DNA from: JAEUIX01 sp046156035 | GTDB taxonomy: Bacteria; Planctomycetota; Phycisphaerae; Phycisphaerales; UBA1924 | DNA length: 64,000 nt | Assembly: GCA_046156035.1 (NCBI GenBank) | Contig: JBJXEW010000011.1 | Span: forward strand, 1-64,000 | Direction of reading: 5' to 3' | Shown: piece by piece, positions 1 to 9,404 of the stretch | Layout: each line of letters starts with the position of its first letter | Numbering within the stretch: position 1 is the first letter of the stretch | The notes under the pieces: generated by a model | The model's database searches: none | Told to the model about the DNA's origin: nothing | What the model saw: the letters and a program-made list of their open reading frames with translations, nothing else | Position numbers and translations under genes: made by a program

Positions 1-1638
1 GTGGAACGGTTCGCGGCTCAGAAGTTTCTGTGCTTCCAGTTGGCGAAGATGCTCGACACACTCCAGCATGGCTTCCGCACGCACTATCAGAGCCTCGTGC
101 CCAGCACGGCTCAGCGTTTGCCCAAAGGCCCATACCCCATCTTCGACAACGTCACGGCGATCTTCTCAGCCAAGCCTGTGATCACACGCACGGCGACGTA
201 TATCTACGCGTGCGCTGAGTGGGTGACTGATGCGTTCCAGGGCAAGGAGTTGATGCTGGAGGTCTACTCGCGTCTGCTCAACCCCACCAACGTGAGCCTT
301 GCCAACCACATCGTGGATGTGGAGTGCGGGCCGGAGGCCCACGAGTATTTCGCGTGGAATTTTAATAGCGGCATGGCCGCGATTGATGCGACGCTCAGCC
401 ACCTCGTGGGCTACCAAGACATCGTGCTCGCCTCGCGCAATGTCTACGGCGGCACGTACCAACTCCTGCACGACTGGTTCGCCAAGCCCAGCAACCTCAA
501 CGTCGCTGTTGAGTGGTTCGACGGCTACACCGGCGCCGAGTTCACCAAGGCCCTCGATGCCGCGGCCAAGAAGCACGCGGCCCGCATCAAGGAAGGCCGG
601 CACATCTACGTCTACCTCGAATCGCCCTGCAACCCCCACGGCTACACGCTCGACATCCCCGAGATGTGCAAAGAGGCCCACAAACGTGGCCTCACCGTCA
701 TCTGCGACTCCACCGTGGGCACACCCTTCCTGCACCGCCCGCTGCGCCGCAAGAACAAGATGGAGCGCCCGGACTTCGTGATCCACTCCTACACCAAGGA
801 CATCACCGGCATGGGCGGCACCACCGCCGGCTGCTGCATCGGCCGCAACGAACGCATGTTCATGGGCAAGCACGACACCATGGCGGGTGTGGATGTGGAC
901 GGCAAGCCCCGCGTCTGGCACGGGCACGAAACGCTCTTCTGGAACGTCTACTACATCAAGGGCGCGTTCCTTGATTCGGACAAGGCCTACGAGGTGCTCA
1001 ACGGCCTGCACACGCTGGAGATGCGCGTGCTGCAGAAGACCATCAACACGCTCACGTTCTCCGAATTTTTAGGCGGCCACCCGGACGTGAACGTGAACTG
1101 CAACGCGGCGCCCGGCAACCCCAACGGCGCGATCCGCGAGAAGTGCCTGTTCCTGGGCCTGCCCGCGCCGCTCTTCACGGTGGACTTTGAGGGCAAGCGC
1201 CGGGCAACGGGCAGCGGCGGCGGCAACGGCAAGGGTGCGGCGGGGGGGGCTGGCAAGGCCCCGTTCACACGCGACATCTTCAAGCGTTTTTTCGACTGCC
1301 TCGACCCGGTCTTCGGCCACCAGGTGAGCCTCGGGCAGACCAACACCGTGGTGCTCTGCCCCGCCATCACCAGCCACAGCGAGATGAGTGATGAGGCCCT
1401 GCGTGCCGCGGGCATCGAACCGACGACGGTGCGTGTGTCGGTGGGTATTGAGGACCCGCGCACGCTCGCGGCACACATGGTGAAGGCGGCGGAACTGGCC
1501 CTTGACCCTGTGGCCCCCGGCTTCAGCAAGAAGTTCCCGACGCCGGCGAAACTCGACGCCATCTACCGCAAGCACTACATGGATGTGCACAAGCGGTACG
1601 TGGAGAACCTCGCCCCCGCGGCGGAGTTGATGAAGTAG
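1..1638 (+). CDS. Cys/Met metabolism PLP-dependent enzyme (cystathionine gamma-synthase-like), possibly 5'-truncated
   Basis: This is a fold-type I PLP enzyme of the Cys/Met metabolism family, which catalyses gamma- or beta-replacement/elimination on homoserine or cysteine derivatives. The cofactor motifs are visible: NSGMAAIDATL (glycine-rich PLP phosphate site), SPCNPHG, a CDSTVGTPF segment carrying the PLP-ring aspartate, and SYTKDITG holding the Schiff-base lysine near residue 266. At 545 residues it is longer than the usual 380-430. Part of the excess is a Gly-rich insertion near residues 400-420. The frame begins with GTG at base 1, so the true start may lie upstream of the window. Exact substrate is not determinable. 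It ends 30 bases before the nuclease gene. Confidence 0.85.
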   Translation: MERFAAQKFLCFQLAKMLDTLQHGFRTHYQSLVPSTAQRLPKGPYPIFDNVTAIFSAKPVITRTATYIYACAEWVTDAFQGKELMLEVYSRLLNPTNVSLANHIVDVECGPEAHEYFAWNFNSGMAAIDATLSHLVGYQDIVLASRNVYGGTYQLLHDWFAKPSNLNVAVEWFDGYTGAEFTKALDAAAKKHAARIKEGRHIYVYLESPCNPHGYTLDIPEMCKEAHKRGLTVICDSTVGTPFLHRPLRRKNKMERPDFVIHSYTKDITGMGGTTAGCCIGRNERMFMGKHDTMAGVDVDGKPRVWHGHETLFWNVYYIKGAFLDSDKAYEVLNGLHTLEMRVLQKTINTLTFSEFLGGHPDVNVNCNAAPGNPNGAIREKCLFLGLPAPLFTVDFEGKRRATGSGGGNGKGAAGGAGKAPFTRDIFKRFFDCLDPVFGHQVSLGQTNTVVLCPAITSHSEMSDEALRAAGIEPTTVRVSVGIEDPRTLAAHMVKAAELALDPVAPGFSKKFPTPAKLDAIYRKHYMDVHKRYVENLAPAAELMK

Positions 1639-1668
1639 GGGCCACCGCCGATCCGGTATGCTCCGTGA

Positions 1669-2901
1669 ATGCCCGAAGGCTCCTTGGCACAGCAGCACTT
1701 GGACGATCTTGGCCGCTTCGTTGCGGACACGGATGACTTGCGTGTGCTGGAGGATCGGATCGGCCGCTTCAACGTGTTCGACGTGCTGAAGATCAAGCGA
1801 ACAGAGATTCGTCACTCGAATTTTCTTGCGTGGTTGCTGGACCCGTCGGCAAGCCATGACCAGGGCGACGCGTTCCTCAAGCCGGTCTTGATGGAGTTGC
1901 TGCGAACGGCGACGGAGTATGGCGTCGCTGCGCCGCACGTTGTCGAGGCGTATACCGCCGATCTATCGCGTGCAACGGTTGAGCGTGAACGGGAGCGGAT
2001 TGACCTGCTCCTGCGGGTGCCTTCCTTGCGGCTCACCGTGGTGATCGAGAACAAGATCGATTCGGGGGAACACTCGAATCAACTAACGCGCTATGAGAAG
2101 GCTGCTGCCGCGCAGTTTCCCGGTGACCGCAGGGTGCACGTCTTTCTGACCACGCACGGGGATCAAGCGGAAGAGGATGAGGAAGCGCTCGGCCCCGCCA
2201 CGTGGGTGCCGTTCTCGTACAAGCAGATCGTGGACTGCCTGCGGCGGGCGTTGGGCGCGATGGACGGGCACGCGGCTGCCAGCGTGCGAGTGTTCGTGGA
2301 GCAGTATCTCCAGGTGCTGGAGGGAGAGATCATGAGCGACCAAGAAGTGGAACGGCTGTGCCGAAGCATCTTCGCCAAGCACGGGCGGGCTATTCGTCTG
2401 ATCATGGAGCACGCCGGTTCATGGAAAACGATGATGCGCGACGAATTGACGCGGCTTGTTGAGCAAGACTACCCGGGCGCGTTTGTGCATGCGTATGGCG
2501 AACGCGAGACCTTTGTCGTCCCGCGCACATGGATGGAGCGGCTGGCAGCCCTGCGCGACGACGACAACGCGGCGGCTGCCAAGGCGTGGCTGGGCGTTCT
2601 CGTTGACGCACGCGATTCGCGGGTGGCTGTGAGTGTGCGGACTCGCAAGGTGCGAGATGTCGCGGCCAGAAATCGCGTGTTGGAGCGTCTGCTCGTCGAC
2701 GGAAACCCGTGGGATTTCTCTACGGCGTTCTCCACCTGGCGCACACAGGCTCGTGTGCTGCTCTGGAACAAGCGCAAGGTCGTGGGCCTTGGCGAAGATG
2801 ACGAACCTGACCCCAAGGGAATCGCCGCGGTCGTCTACAAGGAAGTGCGCGCAGTGCTCGAGCGGCTCAAAGACCTACCCGCAGCGTTGACGACCGCGTG
2901 A
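1669..2901 (+). CDS. PD-(D/E)XK nuclease superfamily protein
   Basis: A 410-residue protein of the PD-(D/E)XK_4 type. The N-terminal motif TEIRHSNFLAWLLDP is typical of the family. The catalytic core is visible as RERIDLLLRV followed by VVIENKIDSGEHSNQL, giving the D...ExK triad near residues 110-130. The C-terminal half is probably a family-specific accessory domain. Such genes are often solitary and linked to defence or DNA repair, but no methyltransferase or other restriction partner is adjacent. Codon choice looks less GC-biased at third positions than in the neighbouring genes, which fits recent acquisition but is only an impression. Start is ATG 30 bases after the preceding stop. Confidence 0.8.
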   Translation: MPEGSLAQQHLDDLGRFVADTDDLRVLEDRIGRFNVFDVLKIKRTEIRHSNFLAWLLDPSASHDQGDAFLKPVLMELLRTATEYGVAAPHVVEAYTADLSRATVERERERIDLLLRVPSLRLTVVIENKIDSGEHSNQLTRYEKAAAAQFPGDRRVHVFLTTHGDQAEEDEEALGPATWVPFSYKQIVDCLRRALGAMDGHAAASVRVFVEQYLQVLEGEIMSDQEVERLCRSIFAKHGRAIRLIMEHAGSWKTMMRDELTRLVEQDYPGAFVHAYGERETFVVPRTWMERLAALRDDDNAAAAKAWLGVLVDARDSRVAVSVRTRKVRDVAARNRVLERLLVDGNPWDFSTAFSTWRTQARVLLWNKRKVVGLGEDDEPDPKGIAAVVYKEVRAVLERLKDLPAALTTA

Positions 2902-2949
2902 TGCGGAAGTCATCCTCGGCCTTGGTCGCCCAGTCTCGAACGATATCGG

Positions 2950-3291
2950 TCACGCGGCCCGCGCTCGCTGGTAGAGCACGACACCGCGGTCCACGGCCTC
3001 AAGCGCAATGGGGTCGAGTTGGGCGTATCGCGCGGCAAGGTCGGCCGGTGTGCGCACGATGAGGTCGAGCGGGAAAGCCCGCGGCACGCGCTTGAGAATC
3101 TCCCAGGCGACCCACGCGGGATGGCCGTCAAAGTCCATCACCACGAGCACGTCGGCATCGGAATCGGGGCCGGCATCGCCGCGGGCGCGAGAGCCAAAGA
3201 GGATGATGCGCTCCGGCCCGAACTCCCGCGCGACGGACGCGGCGAAAGCGTGCACCTGATCCCGCACGGACTGGGCTTGAGGCGTTCCCAT
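2950..3291 (-). CDS. MNT-type nucleotidyltransferase domain protein, orphan
   Basis: A 113-residue minimal nucleotidyltransferase of the DNA polymerase beta superfamily. The defining motif FGSRARGDAGPDSDADVLVV gives the GS...DxD metal-binding signature. Proteins of this size are usually the MntA antitoxin half of HEPN-MNT modules and AMPylate the HEPN toxin. No HEPN-like frame is seen on either side: the minus-strand side downstream is the end of the nuclease gene, and the upstream side is a divergent intergenic region. It is therefore annotated as an orphan. Start ATG is unambiguous. Confidence 0.8.
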   Translation of the reverse strand: MGTPQAQSVRDQVHAFAASVAREFGPERIILFGSRARGDAGPDSDADVLVVMDFDGHPAWVAWEILKRVPRAFPLDLIVRTPADLAARYAQLDPIALEAVDRGVVLYQRARAA

Positions 3292-3320
3292 GCGGGGAGT
3301 TTATCGTGTGCGGGCTGGTG

Positions 3321-3341
3321 GGGCGGACGTCCCGTCCGCCC
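3321..3341. repeat. 8-bp stem palindrome GGGCGGAC...GTCCGCCC
   Basis: A short perfect hairpin between the divergent nucleotidyltransferase and acetyltransferase genes, with a 5-base loop. It resembles the other small GC-rich palindromes scattered in this window but has no second copy here apart from a loosely similar GGTCCGCC/GGCGGACC hairpin at 51538-51556. Confidence 0.5.
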
Positions 3342-3474
3342 GCGATCGGTGCCCGCGTGTTGCACAGGCATCCTCGCTGACGCTCGGAAGCCTGTGGCAC
3401 AGAACGTATGGCATGGGCCTCAGCCACTGGGTGTGCTCGTCGCGTTGATCGGGCATTGTGCCGATAATCCCCCC

Positions 3475-4086
3475 ATGCCCGGTGCTTCCCCTTCGACAGC
3501 CAGCGGCGAGCACACCATGCCCCTCCGCTCGCGCGGAGGGCTCGTCGATGCCGTCCCCCCCCAATCCAGCCCGCTCTCCCTGCGCAACCGCCTCGGCCGC
3601 CTCGCGTGGACGTTCGTCTATCGCACGCTCTTCCGCACATCGCCCGAAGTTCTGCACGGCTGGCGGCGCATGCTGCTGCGTCTCTTCGGCGCATCGCTCG
3701 CCTCCACCTCCCGTGTCTACCCCACCGCAAAGATCTGGGCGCCGTGGAACCTCACGCTCGCCGAGTTCGCCTGCATCGGCCGCGATGTTGACTGCTACAA
3801 CGTCATGCCCATCCGCATCGGCGCCCGCTCCACCATCAGCCAGTACACCTACCTCTGCGGTGCCACGCACGACTACACCAAGCGTGATTACCCGCTCATC
3901 CCCCTGCCCATCACCATCGGCGATGACTGCTGGCTCGCGGCGGACGTCTTCGTCTCCCCCGGCATCACCATCGGCGATGGCACCGTGGTGGGCGCACGCA
4001 GCACCGTGACGAAAGACCTGCCACCGTGGGTCGTGGCTGTGGGCACGCCCGCCAAGGCGATCAAGAAGCGCGAGTTCGCGGCGTAA
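3475..4086 (+). CDS. Hexapeptide-repeat acetyltransferase (WcaF-like colanic acid/exopolysaccharide acetyltransferase)
   Basis: A 203-residue left-handed beta-helix acyltransferase of the WcaF/LpxA-like superfamily, expected to O-acetylate a sugar of a surface polysaccharide using acetyl-CoA. The helix shows imperfect hexapeptide turns (IRIGAR, ITIGDD, ITIGDG, VVGARS) and the WcaF-type finish VVAVGTPAKAIKKRE. The N-terminal region with RLAWTFVYRTLFRTSPE and a WRRMLLRLFG segment is usual for WcaF homologues. The open frame extends to 3019, but that part is antisense to the nucleotidyltransferase gene. The start is therefore ATG at 3475, or ATG at 3517. No polysaccharide locus surrounds it. Confidence 0.8.
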   Translation: MPGASPSTASGEHTMPLRSRGGLVDAVPPQSSPLSLRNRLGRLAWTFVYRTLFRTSPEVLHGWRRMLLRLFGASLASTSRVYPTAKIWAPWNLTLAEFACIGRDVDCYNVMPIRIGARSTISQYTYLCGATHDYTKRDYPLIPLPITIGDDCWLAADVFVSPGITIGDGTVVGARSTVTKDLPPWVVAVGTPAKAIKKREFAA

Positions 4087-4097
4087 AGGCCGCGGAA

Positions 4098-4199
4098 TCT
4101 ACCGCGAAGGTCACGAAGGCCTCGAAGAGTCCGACGGACCACGGGCTGCCTTAGATAGCGGGTGAGGCCTTCCTTCGCGCTCTTCGGGCACTTCGCGGT
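4098..4199. repeat. Inverted GCGAAG-rich repeat flanking the miaA start region
   Basis: Two imperfect inverted copies of a GCGAAG-type sequence lie at about 4100-4128 and 4168-4199. The right copy supplies the in-frame GTG at 4162 and about a dozen codons, which explains the spurious N-terminal extension of miaA. Similar CGAAG-rich dispersed repeats are common in planctomycete intergenic DNA. Confidence 0.55.
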
Positions 4200-4227
4200 T
4201 GGATTTCCTCGCGTCGTACCCTCCGTC

Positions 4228-5169
4228 TTGCGGCTCTTCCCGATCATCTGCGGCCCCACCGCTTCCGGCAAATCGTCCCTCGCCGTGGAGGTTGCCGCGC
4301 TCCTCATCTCCCGCGGCACACCGGCCGAGGTCGTCACCGCCGATGCGTTTCAGGTCTACCGCGGCATGGACATCGGCACCGCCAAACCCACTCTGGCTGA
4401 ACGCCGCGGCATCACGCACCACCTGATCGACCTCGTCGAACCCTCCGAGCCCTTCAGCGTGGACCAGTGGCTCGCCCTCGCCGAACCCCTCATCGCATCG
4501 CTGCAAGCCCGCGGCACCGTGCCCATCGTCGTCGGCGGCACGCACCTGTACGTGAAGGCTCTGCTCGAAGGGTTGTTCGAGGGGCCGCCCCCCGATAGCG
4601 CCCTGCGTGCGCGGCTCATGGATATGGATGCCCACGTCCGGCGGGCGGAACTGGAGAGGGTTGACCCCGCCGCGGCAGAGCGCATCCACTTCAACGACAC
4701 CCGCCGCACCGTCCGGGCGCTTGAGGTGTTCCACCAGACCGGCACGCCGCTTTCGGAGCATCAAGGGCAGTGGGATTCGGGCAAGACCCGCGCCGATGCC
4801 CTCTTGGTGGTCTTGAACCGGCCCGTCGAGAACCTCAACCCCCGCATCAACGCCCGGGTCAAAGCCATGCTCGCGGCGGGCCTGCTCGACGAAATCCGGT
4901 CCTTGGTGGCCTCGGGGCGGTTGAACCCGGCCTCGCAGGCGGCTCAGGCGCTGGGCTACAAGCAACTGCTCGAACACCTCGCGGGCGGCATGTCGCTGGA
5001 CGACGCGACCGAGCGGATCAAGATCGAAACCCGGCACTTTGCCAAAAATCAGCGCACGTGGCTGAAGAGGCTAGGGACATCCCCCGATTGCCTGGTGTTT
5101 GACGCATCTGCGGAAGAATCCTCAAAAATAGCGCAACATGTTGTAAATACAATACTTACAGCGTTCTAG
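4228..5169 (+). CDS. miaA: tRNA dimethylallyltransferase
   Basis: Transfers the dimethylallyl group from DMAPP to A37 of tRNAs reading UNN codons. The P-loop GPTASGKSS is at the extreme N-terminus, followed by the family motifs DAFQVYRGMDIGTAKP and VVGGTHLYVKALLEG, and a C-terminal ALGYKQL. The open frame starts with GTG at 4162, but its first residues come from a dispersed repeat. TTG at 4228 leaves 313 residues and puts about eight residues before the P-loop, matching the family norm. There is no clear Shine-Dalgarno sequence at either start. The C-terminus is slightly AT-richer than the rest. Confidence 0.93.
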   Translation: MRLFPIICGPTASGKSSLAVEVAALLISRGTPAEVVTADAFQVYRGMDIGTAKPTLAERRGITHHLIDLVEPSEPFSVDQWLALAEPLIASLQARGTVPIVVGGTHLYVKALLEGLFEGPPPDSALRARLMDMDAHVRRAELERVDPAAAERIHFNDTRRTVRALEVFHQTGTPLSEHQGQWDSGKTRADALLVVLNRPVENLNPRINARVKAMLAAGLLDEIRSLVASGRLNPASQAAQALGYKQLLEHLAGGMSLDDATERIKIETRHFAKNQRTWLKRLGTSPDCLVFDASAEESSKIAQHVVNTILTAF

Positions 5170-5361
5170 ATCGATCCGTTGCGGTTCGCCCGGCATCAAA
5201 GCCGTTCAGCGTCGCGTACGGACATGCCGAAAGCATGGCGCGGCCCGAGGGGGTTTGCCCGAGAGCGGTCGCCGCTTGACTCTGCGCCCCCGAGCGTGCT
5301 TTCCTACCCGTCCCCCGACCGGCCCCCTCTCCGGCAGGCGGCCGCGGCGAGTTCCTTCTTT

Positions 5362-8184
5362 ATGGCCAAAGCACGCCCACCAACCACCAAGAGCCGACCC
5401 AAGGCGGCCAAGCCCGGCCGCGCCCCCGCCAATGCCGTGGCTGGCGCGGGGGGGGCGGTGGATGCGGACGGTGCGCCGTTCGAGGTCGAGGCCAAGGTGC
5501 CGGGCCGGCGTGCGGGTGGCGCGGGTGGTGGCGGCAGCGGAAAGAACCTGGTCATCGTCGAGTCGCCCGCCAAGGCCAAGACCATCAACAAGTACCTCGG
5601 TGGCGACTACCACGTGCTGGCCTCGATCGGCCACGTGCGCGATCTGCCCGGCAAGAACCCCAAGGGGGTCAAGAACCCCGTGCCCGGTGTGGACCTGGAG
5701 AACGACTTCGCCCCCACCTATGAGGTGATGGAGCGCAAGGGCAAGGTCATCAGCGAACTGAAGCGCTCCGCCAAAAACGCCCGCGAGATCTGGTTCGCCA
5801 CCGATCCGGACCGCGAGGGTGAGGCCATCGCCTGGCACCTGGCGGAGGAACTGGGCGTCGATCCGCTCAAGGCCAAGCGCGTGATGTTCGCGGCGATCAC
5901 CAAGGCCGAAATCCAGCGAGCGTTCAGCAACCCGCACCCCATCAACATGGACCGGGTGAACGCCCAGCAGGCGCGACGAATCCTGGACCGCATCGTGGGC
6001 TATCAGGTGTCGCCCCTGTTGTGGAAGAAGGTTGCGCGGGGCCTGAGCGCCGGAAGAGTGCAGAGCGTGGCCGTGCGTCTCGTCGTCGAGCGCGAGAAGG
6101 AGATTCGTGCGTTCATCCCGGATGAATACTGGACCATCGACGCGAACTTCACGCTGGAACTCGCCAAGGCCGCCGCGCTCGTGAAGGCGTGGCAGGAGCA
6201 GTTGGCCCAGCGTGATGAGAAGGGCAAGCCGCCCACGCAGAAGGTGCTCAACACGTGGCTGAACTCCGTCGCCGGTGTGCGGGCGGAGTTGGTGGAGGTG
6301 GCCGGCGAGAAGTTTGAACTGGGCGCGCTCGGCAAGGACGAGGGTGGCAAGGCGCTCGCGCCCGTTGATCTCTCAGCGCGGGCCAAAGAGGTGGCCGCGC
6401 TAGCGGGCCTGACGAACATCAAAGTGGAACTGCGAGAGGATGCGGACGGGCGGGGCCCGGCCAAGTTCGTGCGCACGCTCACGGGCAGCGTGAACCCCGC
6501 GACGCCGTACGCGATCACGGCGATCGAGAGCAAGCGCACCAGCACGCGCCCCGCGCCCCCGTTCATCACCAGCACGTTGCAGCAGGCGGCCAGCAGCCGT
6601 CTGGGCTTCGCGGCACGCCGCACGATGCAAGCCGCGCAGGGCTTGTACGAGGGTGTGGACATTCCCGGCGAAGGCCCCGTGGGCCTCATCACATACATGC
6701 GTACCGACTCGACACACATTTCAGGCGAGGCCCTGAGCATGGTGCGCGAGCACATTGGGGCCAAGTACGGCGCGAAGTATCTGCCCGAGAAGCCCAACTT
6801 CTTCACCAGCAGCAACAAGGATGCGCAGGAGGCCCACGAGGCCATCCGCCCCACGAACCTGAACCTGCCGCCGAGCAAGGTGAAGAGCGCCCTCAAGCCC
6901 GACCAGTTCCGCCTGTACGAGGTGATCTGGCAGCGGTTTGTGGCGTGCCAGATGATGCCCGCCCAGTGGGACCAGACGGCGGTGACGATCTCCGGCGGCA
7001 CCGATGCGAAGCGGCCGGTGAGTTTCCGCGCCACCGGGCGTGTGCTGGCGTTCGACGGCTTCTACAAGGTGGCGGGCGTGCCGCAGAGCGCAGATGAGCA
7101 GATCCTGCCTCCCCTGGCCGAGGGCACGAAACTCGCGCCCTTCGCCATCGACCCCGAGCAGAAGTTCACGGCACCGCCCGCGCGCTTCAGCGAGGCGAGC
7201 CTCATCAAGATGCTCGAATCAGAGGGGATCGGCCGCCCCAGCACCTACGCCTCGATCATCGGCGTGATCCAGGACCGCAAGTACGTGGAGCAACTGGAGC
7301 GGCGCTTCTACGCCACCGACATCGGCGAGGCCGTGACGGACATGCTCATCAAGGCCTTCCCGCAGATTCTGGATGTGGGCTACACCCGCGAGATGGAGGG
7401 CCAACTCGACAAGGTCGAGGACGACCATCTCGACTGGGTGGACATGCTCAAGAAGTTCTACGGCCCGTTCAAGGACCAACTCGACCACGCGGATGAGAAC
7501 CTCGGCCACGCCAAGGCCGAACTCAAGCCCGCGCCGGCCGAGTATCGCTGCGCCAAGTGCAAGAGTTCGCTGGTCTATCGCCTGGGCAAGAACGGGCGCT
7601 TCCTCTCCTGCTCCACCTATCCCGCGTGCGATTACGCCTGCCCCTGCGATCGCGACGGCAAGCCGCAGCCGATCCAGTCCACCGACATCGCCTGCCACAA
7701 GTGCGGCCGCGCCATGAACAAGCGCGTCGGTCGCTTCGGGCCCTTCCTGGGTTGCTCCGGCTATGGCGACAAAGAGCAGCCCTGCGACGGCATTCTGCGC
7801 TTCGACAAGAAGGGCCACGTCATCGCACCCGCGCAGCCGCCCGTGGTGACGGACATTCCCTGCCCCAAGTGCCAGAGCCCCATGAACCTGCGCCCCGGCA
7901 AGTACGGGCCGTGGCTCGGTTGCTCCAAGTTCCCCAAGTGCCGCGGCAGGGGCGATTACAAGAAACTGCCCGAGGCGCAGAAGACCGCGCTCGAAGCGAC
8001 GCTCGCCGATTGGGACAAGCAGCACCCCATCCCGATCATCAAGACGATGGCGGGACGGGCGCTGACTGATGCCAAGGGCAAGCCGCTGCCGGATGCCCCC
8101 AACGCGCTGACGGGTGAAGATGGTGGCGCAGGTGATGATGCGGGCAAGACCATCGAGACCGTCGCCGATGAGTTGGGCGTGTAG
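5362..8184 (+). CDS. topA: DNA topoisomerase I (type IA)
   Basis: Relaxes negative supercoils through a 5'-phosphotyrosine intermediate. The protein has 940 residues from ATG 5362, with a low-complexity Lys/Ala/Pro-rich leader of about 60 residues. The TOPRIM domain follows (LVIVESPAKAKT, with ATDPDREGEA holding the acidic triad). The active-site Tyr lies in LITYMRTDS near residue 445. The C-terminus carries three Cys4 zinc ribbons (CAKC...C, CHKC...C, CPKC...C). An acidic tail ends the chain. The open frame continues upstream to 5179 without family similarity. It is convergent with mrp, with only 20 bases between the stops. Confidence 0.96.
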   Translation: MAKARPPTTKSRPKAAKPGRAPANAVAGAGGAVDADGAPFEVEAKVPGRRAGGAGGGGSGKNLVIVESPAKAKTINKYLGGDYHVLASIGHVRDLPGKNPKGVKNPVPGVDLENDFAPTYEVMERKGKVISELKRSAKNAREIWFATDPDREGEAIAWHLAEELGVDPLKAKRVMFAAITKAEIQRAFSNPHPINMDRVNAQQARRILDRIVGYQVSPLLWKKVARGLSAGRVQSVAVRLVVEREKEIRAFIPDEYWTIDANFTLELAKAAALVKAWQEQLAQRDEKGKPPTQKVLNTWLNSVAGVRAELVEVAGEKFELGALGKDEGGKALAPVDLSARAKEVAALAGLTNIKVELREDADGRGPAKFVRTLTGSVNPATPYAITAIESKRTSTRPAPPFITSTLQQAASSRLGFAARRTMQAAQGLYEGVDIPGEGPVGLITYMRTDSTHISGEALSMVREHIGAKYGAKYLPEKPNFFTSSNKDAQEAHEAIRPTNLNLPPSKVKSALKPDQFRLYEVIWQRFVACQMMPAQWDQTAVTISGGTDAKRPVSFRATGRVLAFDGFYKVAGVPQSADEQILPPLAEGTKLAPFAIDPEQKFTAPPARFSEASLIKMLESEGIGRPSTYASIIGVIQDRKYVEQLERRFYATDIGEAVTDMLIKAFPQILDVGYTREMEGQLDKVEDDHLDWVDMLKKFYGPFKDQLDHADENLGHAKAELKPAPAEYRCAKCKSSLVYRLGKNGRFLSCSTYPACDYACPCDRDGKPQPIQSTDIACHKCGRAMNKRVGRFGPFLGCSGYGDKEQPCDGILRFDKKGHVIAPAQPPVVTDIPCPKCQSPMNLRPGKYGPWLGCSKFPKCRGRGDYKKLPEAQKTALEATLADWDKQHPIPIIKTMAGRALTDAKGKPLPDAPNALTGEDGGAGDDAGKTIETVADELGV

Positions 8185-8204
8185 GCCGGGCTGACCGCCA
8201 ACTT

Positions 8205-9404
8205 TCAGCTGATCGTCAGCGTCGGTGTCCCCTGCTCCATGCGGTAACTCGCAAGCGCCACCTGCCCTTCGAGCGTCTGGATCATGCTGTCCAAGTCGCG
8301 CACCAGTGTTTCGCCGGCCACCGCCGCGTCAAAGTTCGCGCTGGGGTCGCCCGAGTCGCTGTTCTTCCGCAGGGCCATGTTGATGGGCACGCTCCCCAGG
8401 AAGGGCACGCCCAGGCGCTGGGCCATGGTCTGGGCCCCGCCGCGCCCGAAGATGTCGTATTCCTTGCCGTCATCACCGATGAAGTAACTCATGTTCTCAA
8501 CCACGCCCAACACATCAATGCCCAGTTGCTGGAACATGCGCACGGCCCGCACGGCATCGTCCTGGGCCACGCGCTGGGGCGTGCACACCACCACCGCGCC
8601 GGTGAGTTTGAGCGTCTGCGCCAGCGTGAGGCTCACATCGCCCGTGCCCGGCGGCAGGTCGATGATGAGGTAATCCAGTTCGCCCCACTCGGTCTGCTCA
8701 ACCAATTGCTTGAACGCGCCGTGCGCCATGGGCCCGCGCCAGATGAGGGCCTTCTCCGGGTCCACCAGTTTGCCGATCGTCATGGCCTTGATGCCGTGGA
8801 CCATGAACGGCTGGAGCATGTTGCCGCGGATGTTGGTCTCCAGCGAATGCAGGCCGAGCATGGTGGGCAGACTCGGGCCGTAGATATCACCATCGAGCAG
8901 GCCCACGGCGTGCCCCTTGCGGGCCAGGCCCACGGCCACGTTCACCGCGATGGTGCTCTTGCCCACACCGCCCTTGCCCGCGCCCACCGCCACCACGTGC
9001 TTGGCCCACGGCAGCACCGGGGCCTGCTCCTGCATCGGGCCGCTCGGCTTGGGCGCGGCCGCGGGCTGCGCCTGCTGCGTGAGCGAAACCGTTTTGGGCT
9101 CACCCTGCGCCGGCGCTCCGTGGCCGCCGCGTGCGGGCGCACCGCCGCCCGGTGCCGCGTTCACCGCCAGTGCGGCGATCGGCTCGTTGCGTGCCGCGGC
9201 ATACTGGCGTATCGCGACTTCTGCCGCGCGAAGCACCTGCCCGTGCTGGGCCGCAGGCACGGCGGCGAGGTCGAGCGTTACCGCCAGAAATCCGTCGCAC
9301 GCGCTGGTCTTGAGCACGCACCCGCTCGCGGCCAGGTCTGTGCCCGTGGCAGGGTGCGGCACGGCGGAGAGGGCGGCAACAAGGTCTTGCTTGGTCAGCG
9401 GCAT
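8205..9404 (-). CDS. mrp: Mrp/NBP35 family Fe-S cluster carrier ATPase
   Basis: A 399-residue P-loop ATPase of the Mrp/ApbC/NBP35 family, which binds and delivers Fe-S clusters. The deviant Walker A GKGGVGKSTIAVN, the LDGDIYGPSLPTMLG segment, the DLPPGTGDVSLTLAQ switch region and the TPQ..A.DDAVRAVRMF block are all present. An N-terminal DUF59/MIP18-like domain (LVAALSAVPHPATG) is separated from the ATPase by an Ala/Pro/Gly/Gln-rich linker. The CxxC motif typical of scaffold Mrp proteins is not obvious in the C-terminal part. Start ATG 9404 was preferred over an upstream in-frame codon because MPLTKQDLV begins the conserved region. Confidence 0.93.
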   Translation of the reverse strand: MPLTKQDLVAALSAVPHPATGTDLAASGCVLKTSACDGFLAVTLDLAAVPAAQHGQVLRAAEVAIRQYAAARNEPIAALAVNAAPGGGAPARGGHGAPAQGEPKTVSLTQQAQPAAAPKPSGPMQEQAPVLPWAKHVVAVGAGKGGVGKSTIAVNVAVGLARKGHAVGLLDGDIYGPSLPTMLGLHSLETNIRGNMLQPFMVHGIKAMTIGKLVDPEKALIWRGPMAHGAFKQLVEQTEWGELDYLIIDLPPGTGDVSLTLAQTLKLTGAVVVCTPQRVAQDDAVRAVRMFQQLGIDVLGVVENMSYFIGDDGKEYDIFGRGGAQTMAQRLGVPFLGSVPINMALRKNSDSGDPSANFDAAVAGETLVRDLDSMIQTLEGQVALASYRMEQGTPTLTIS

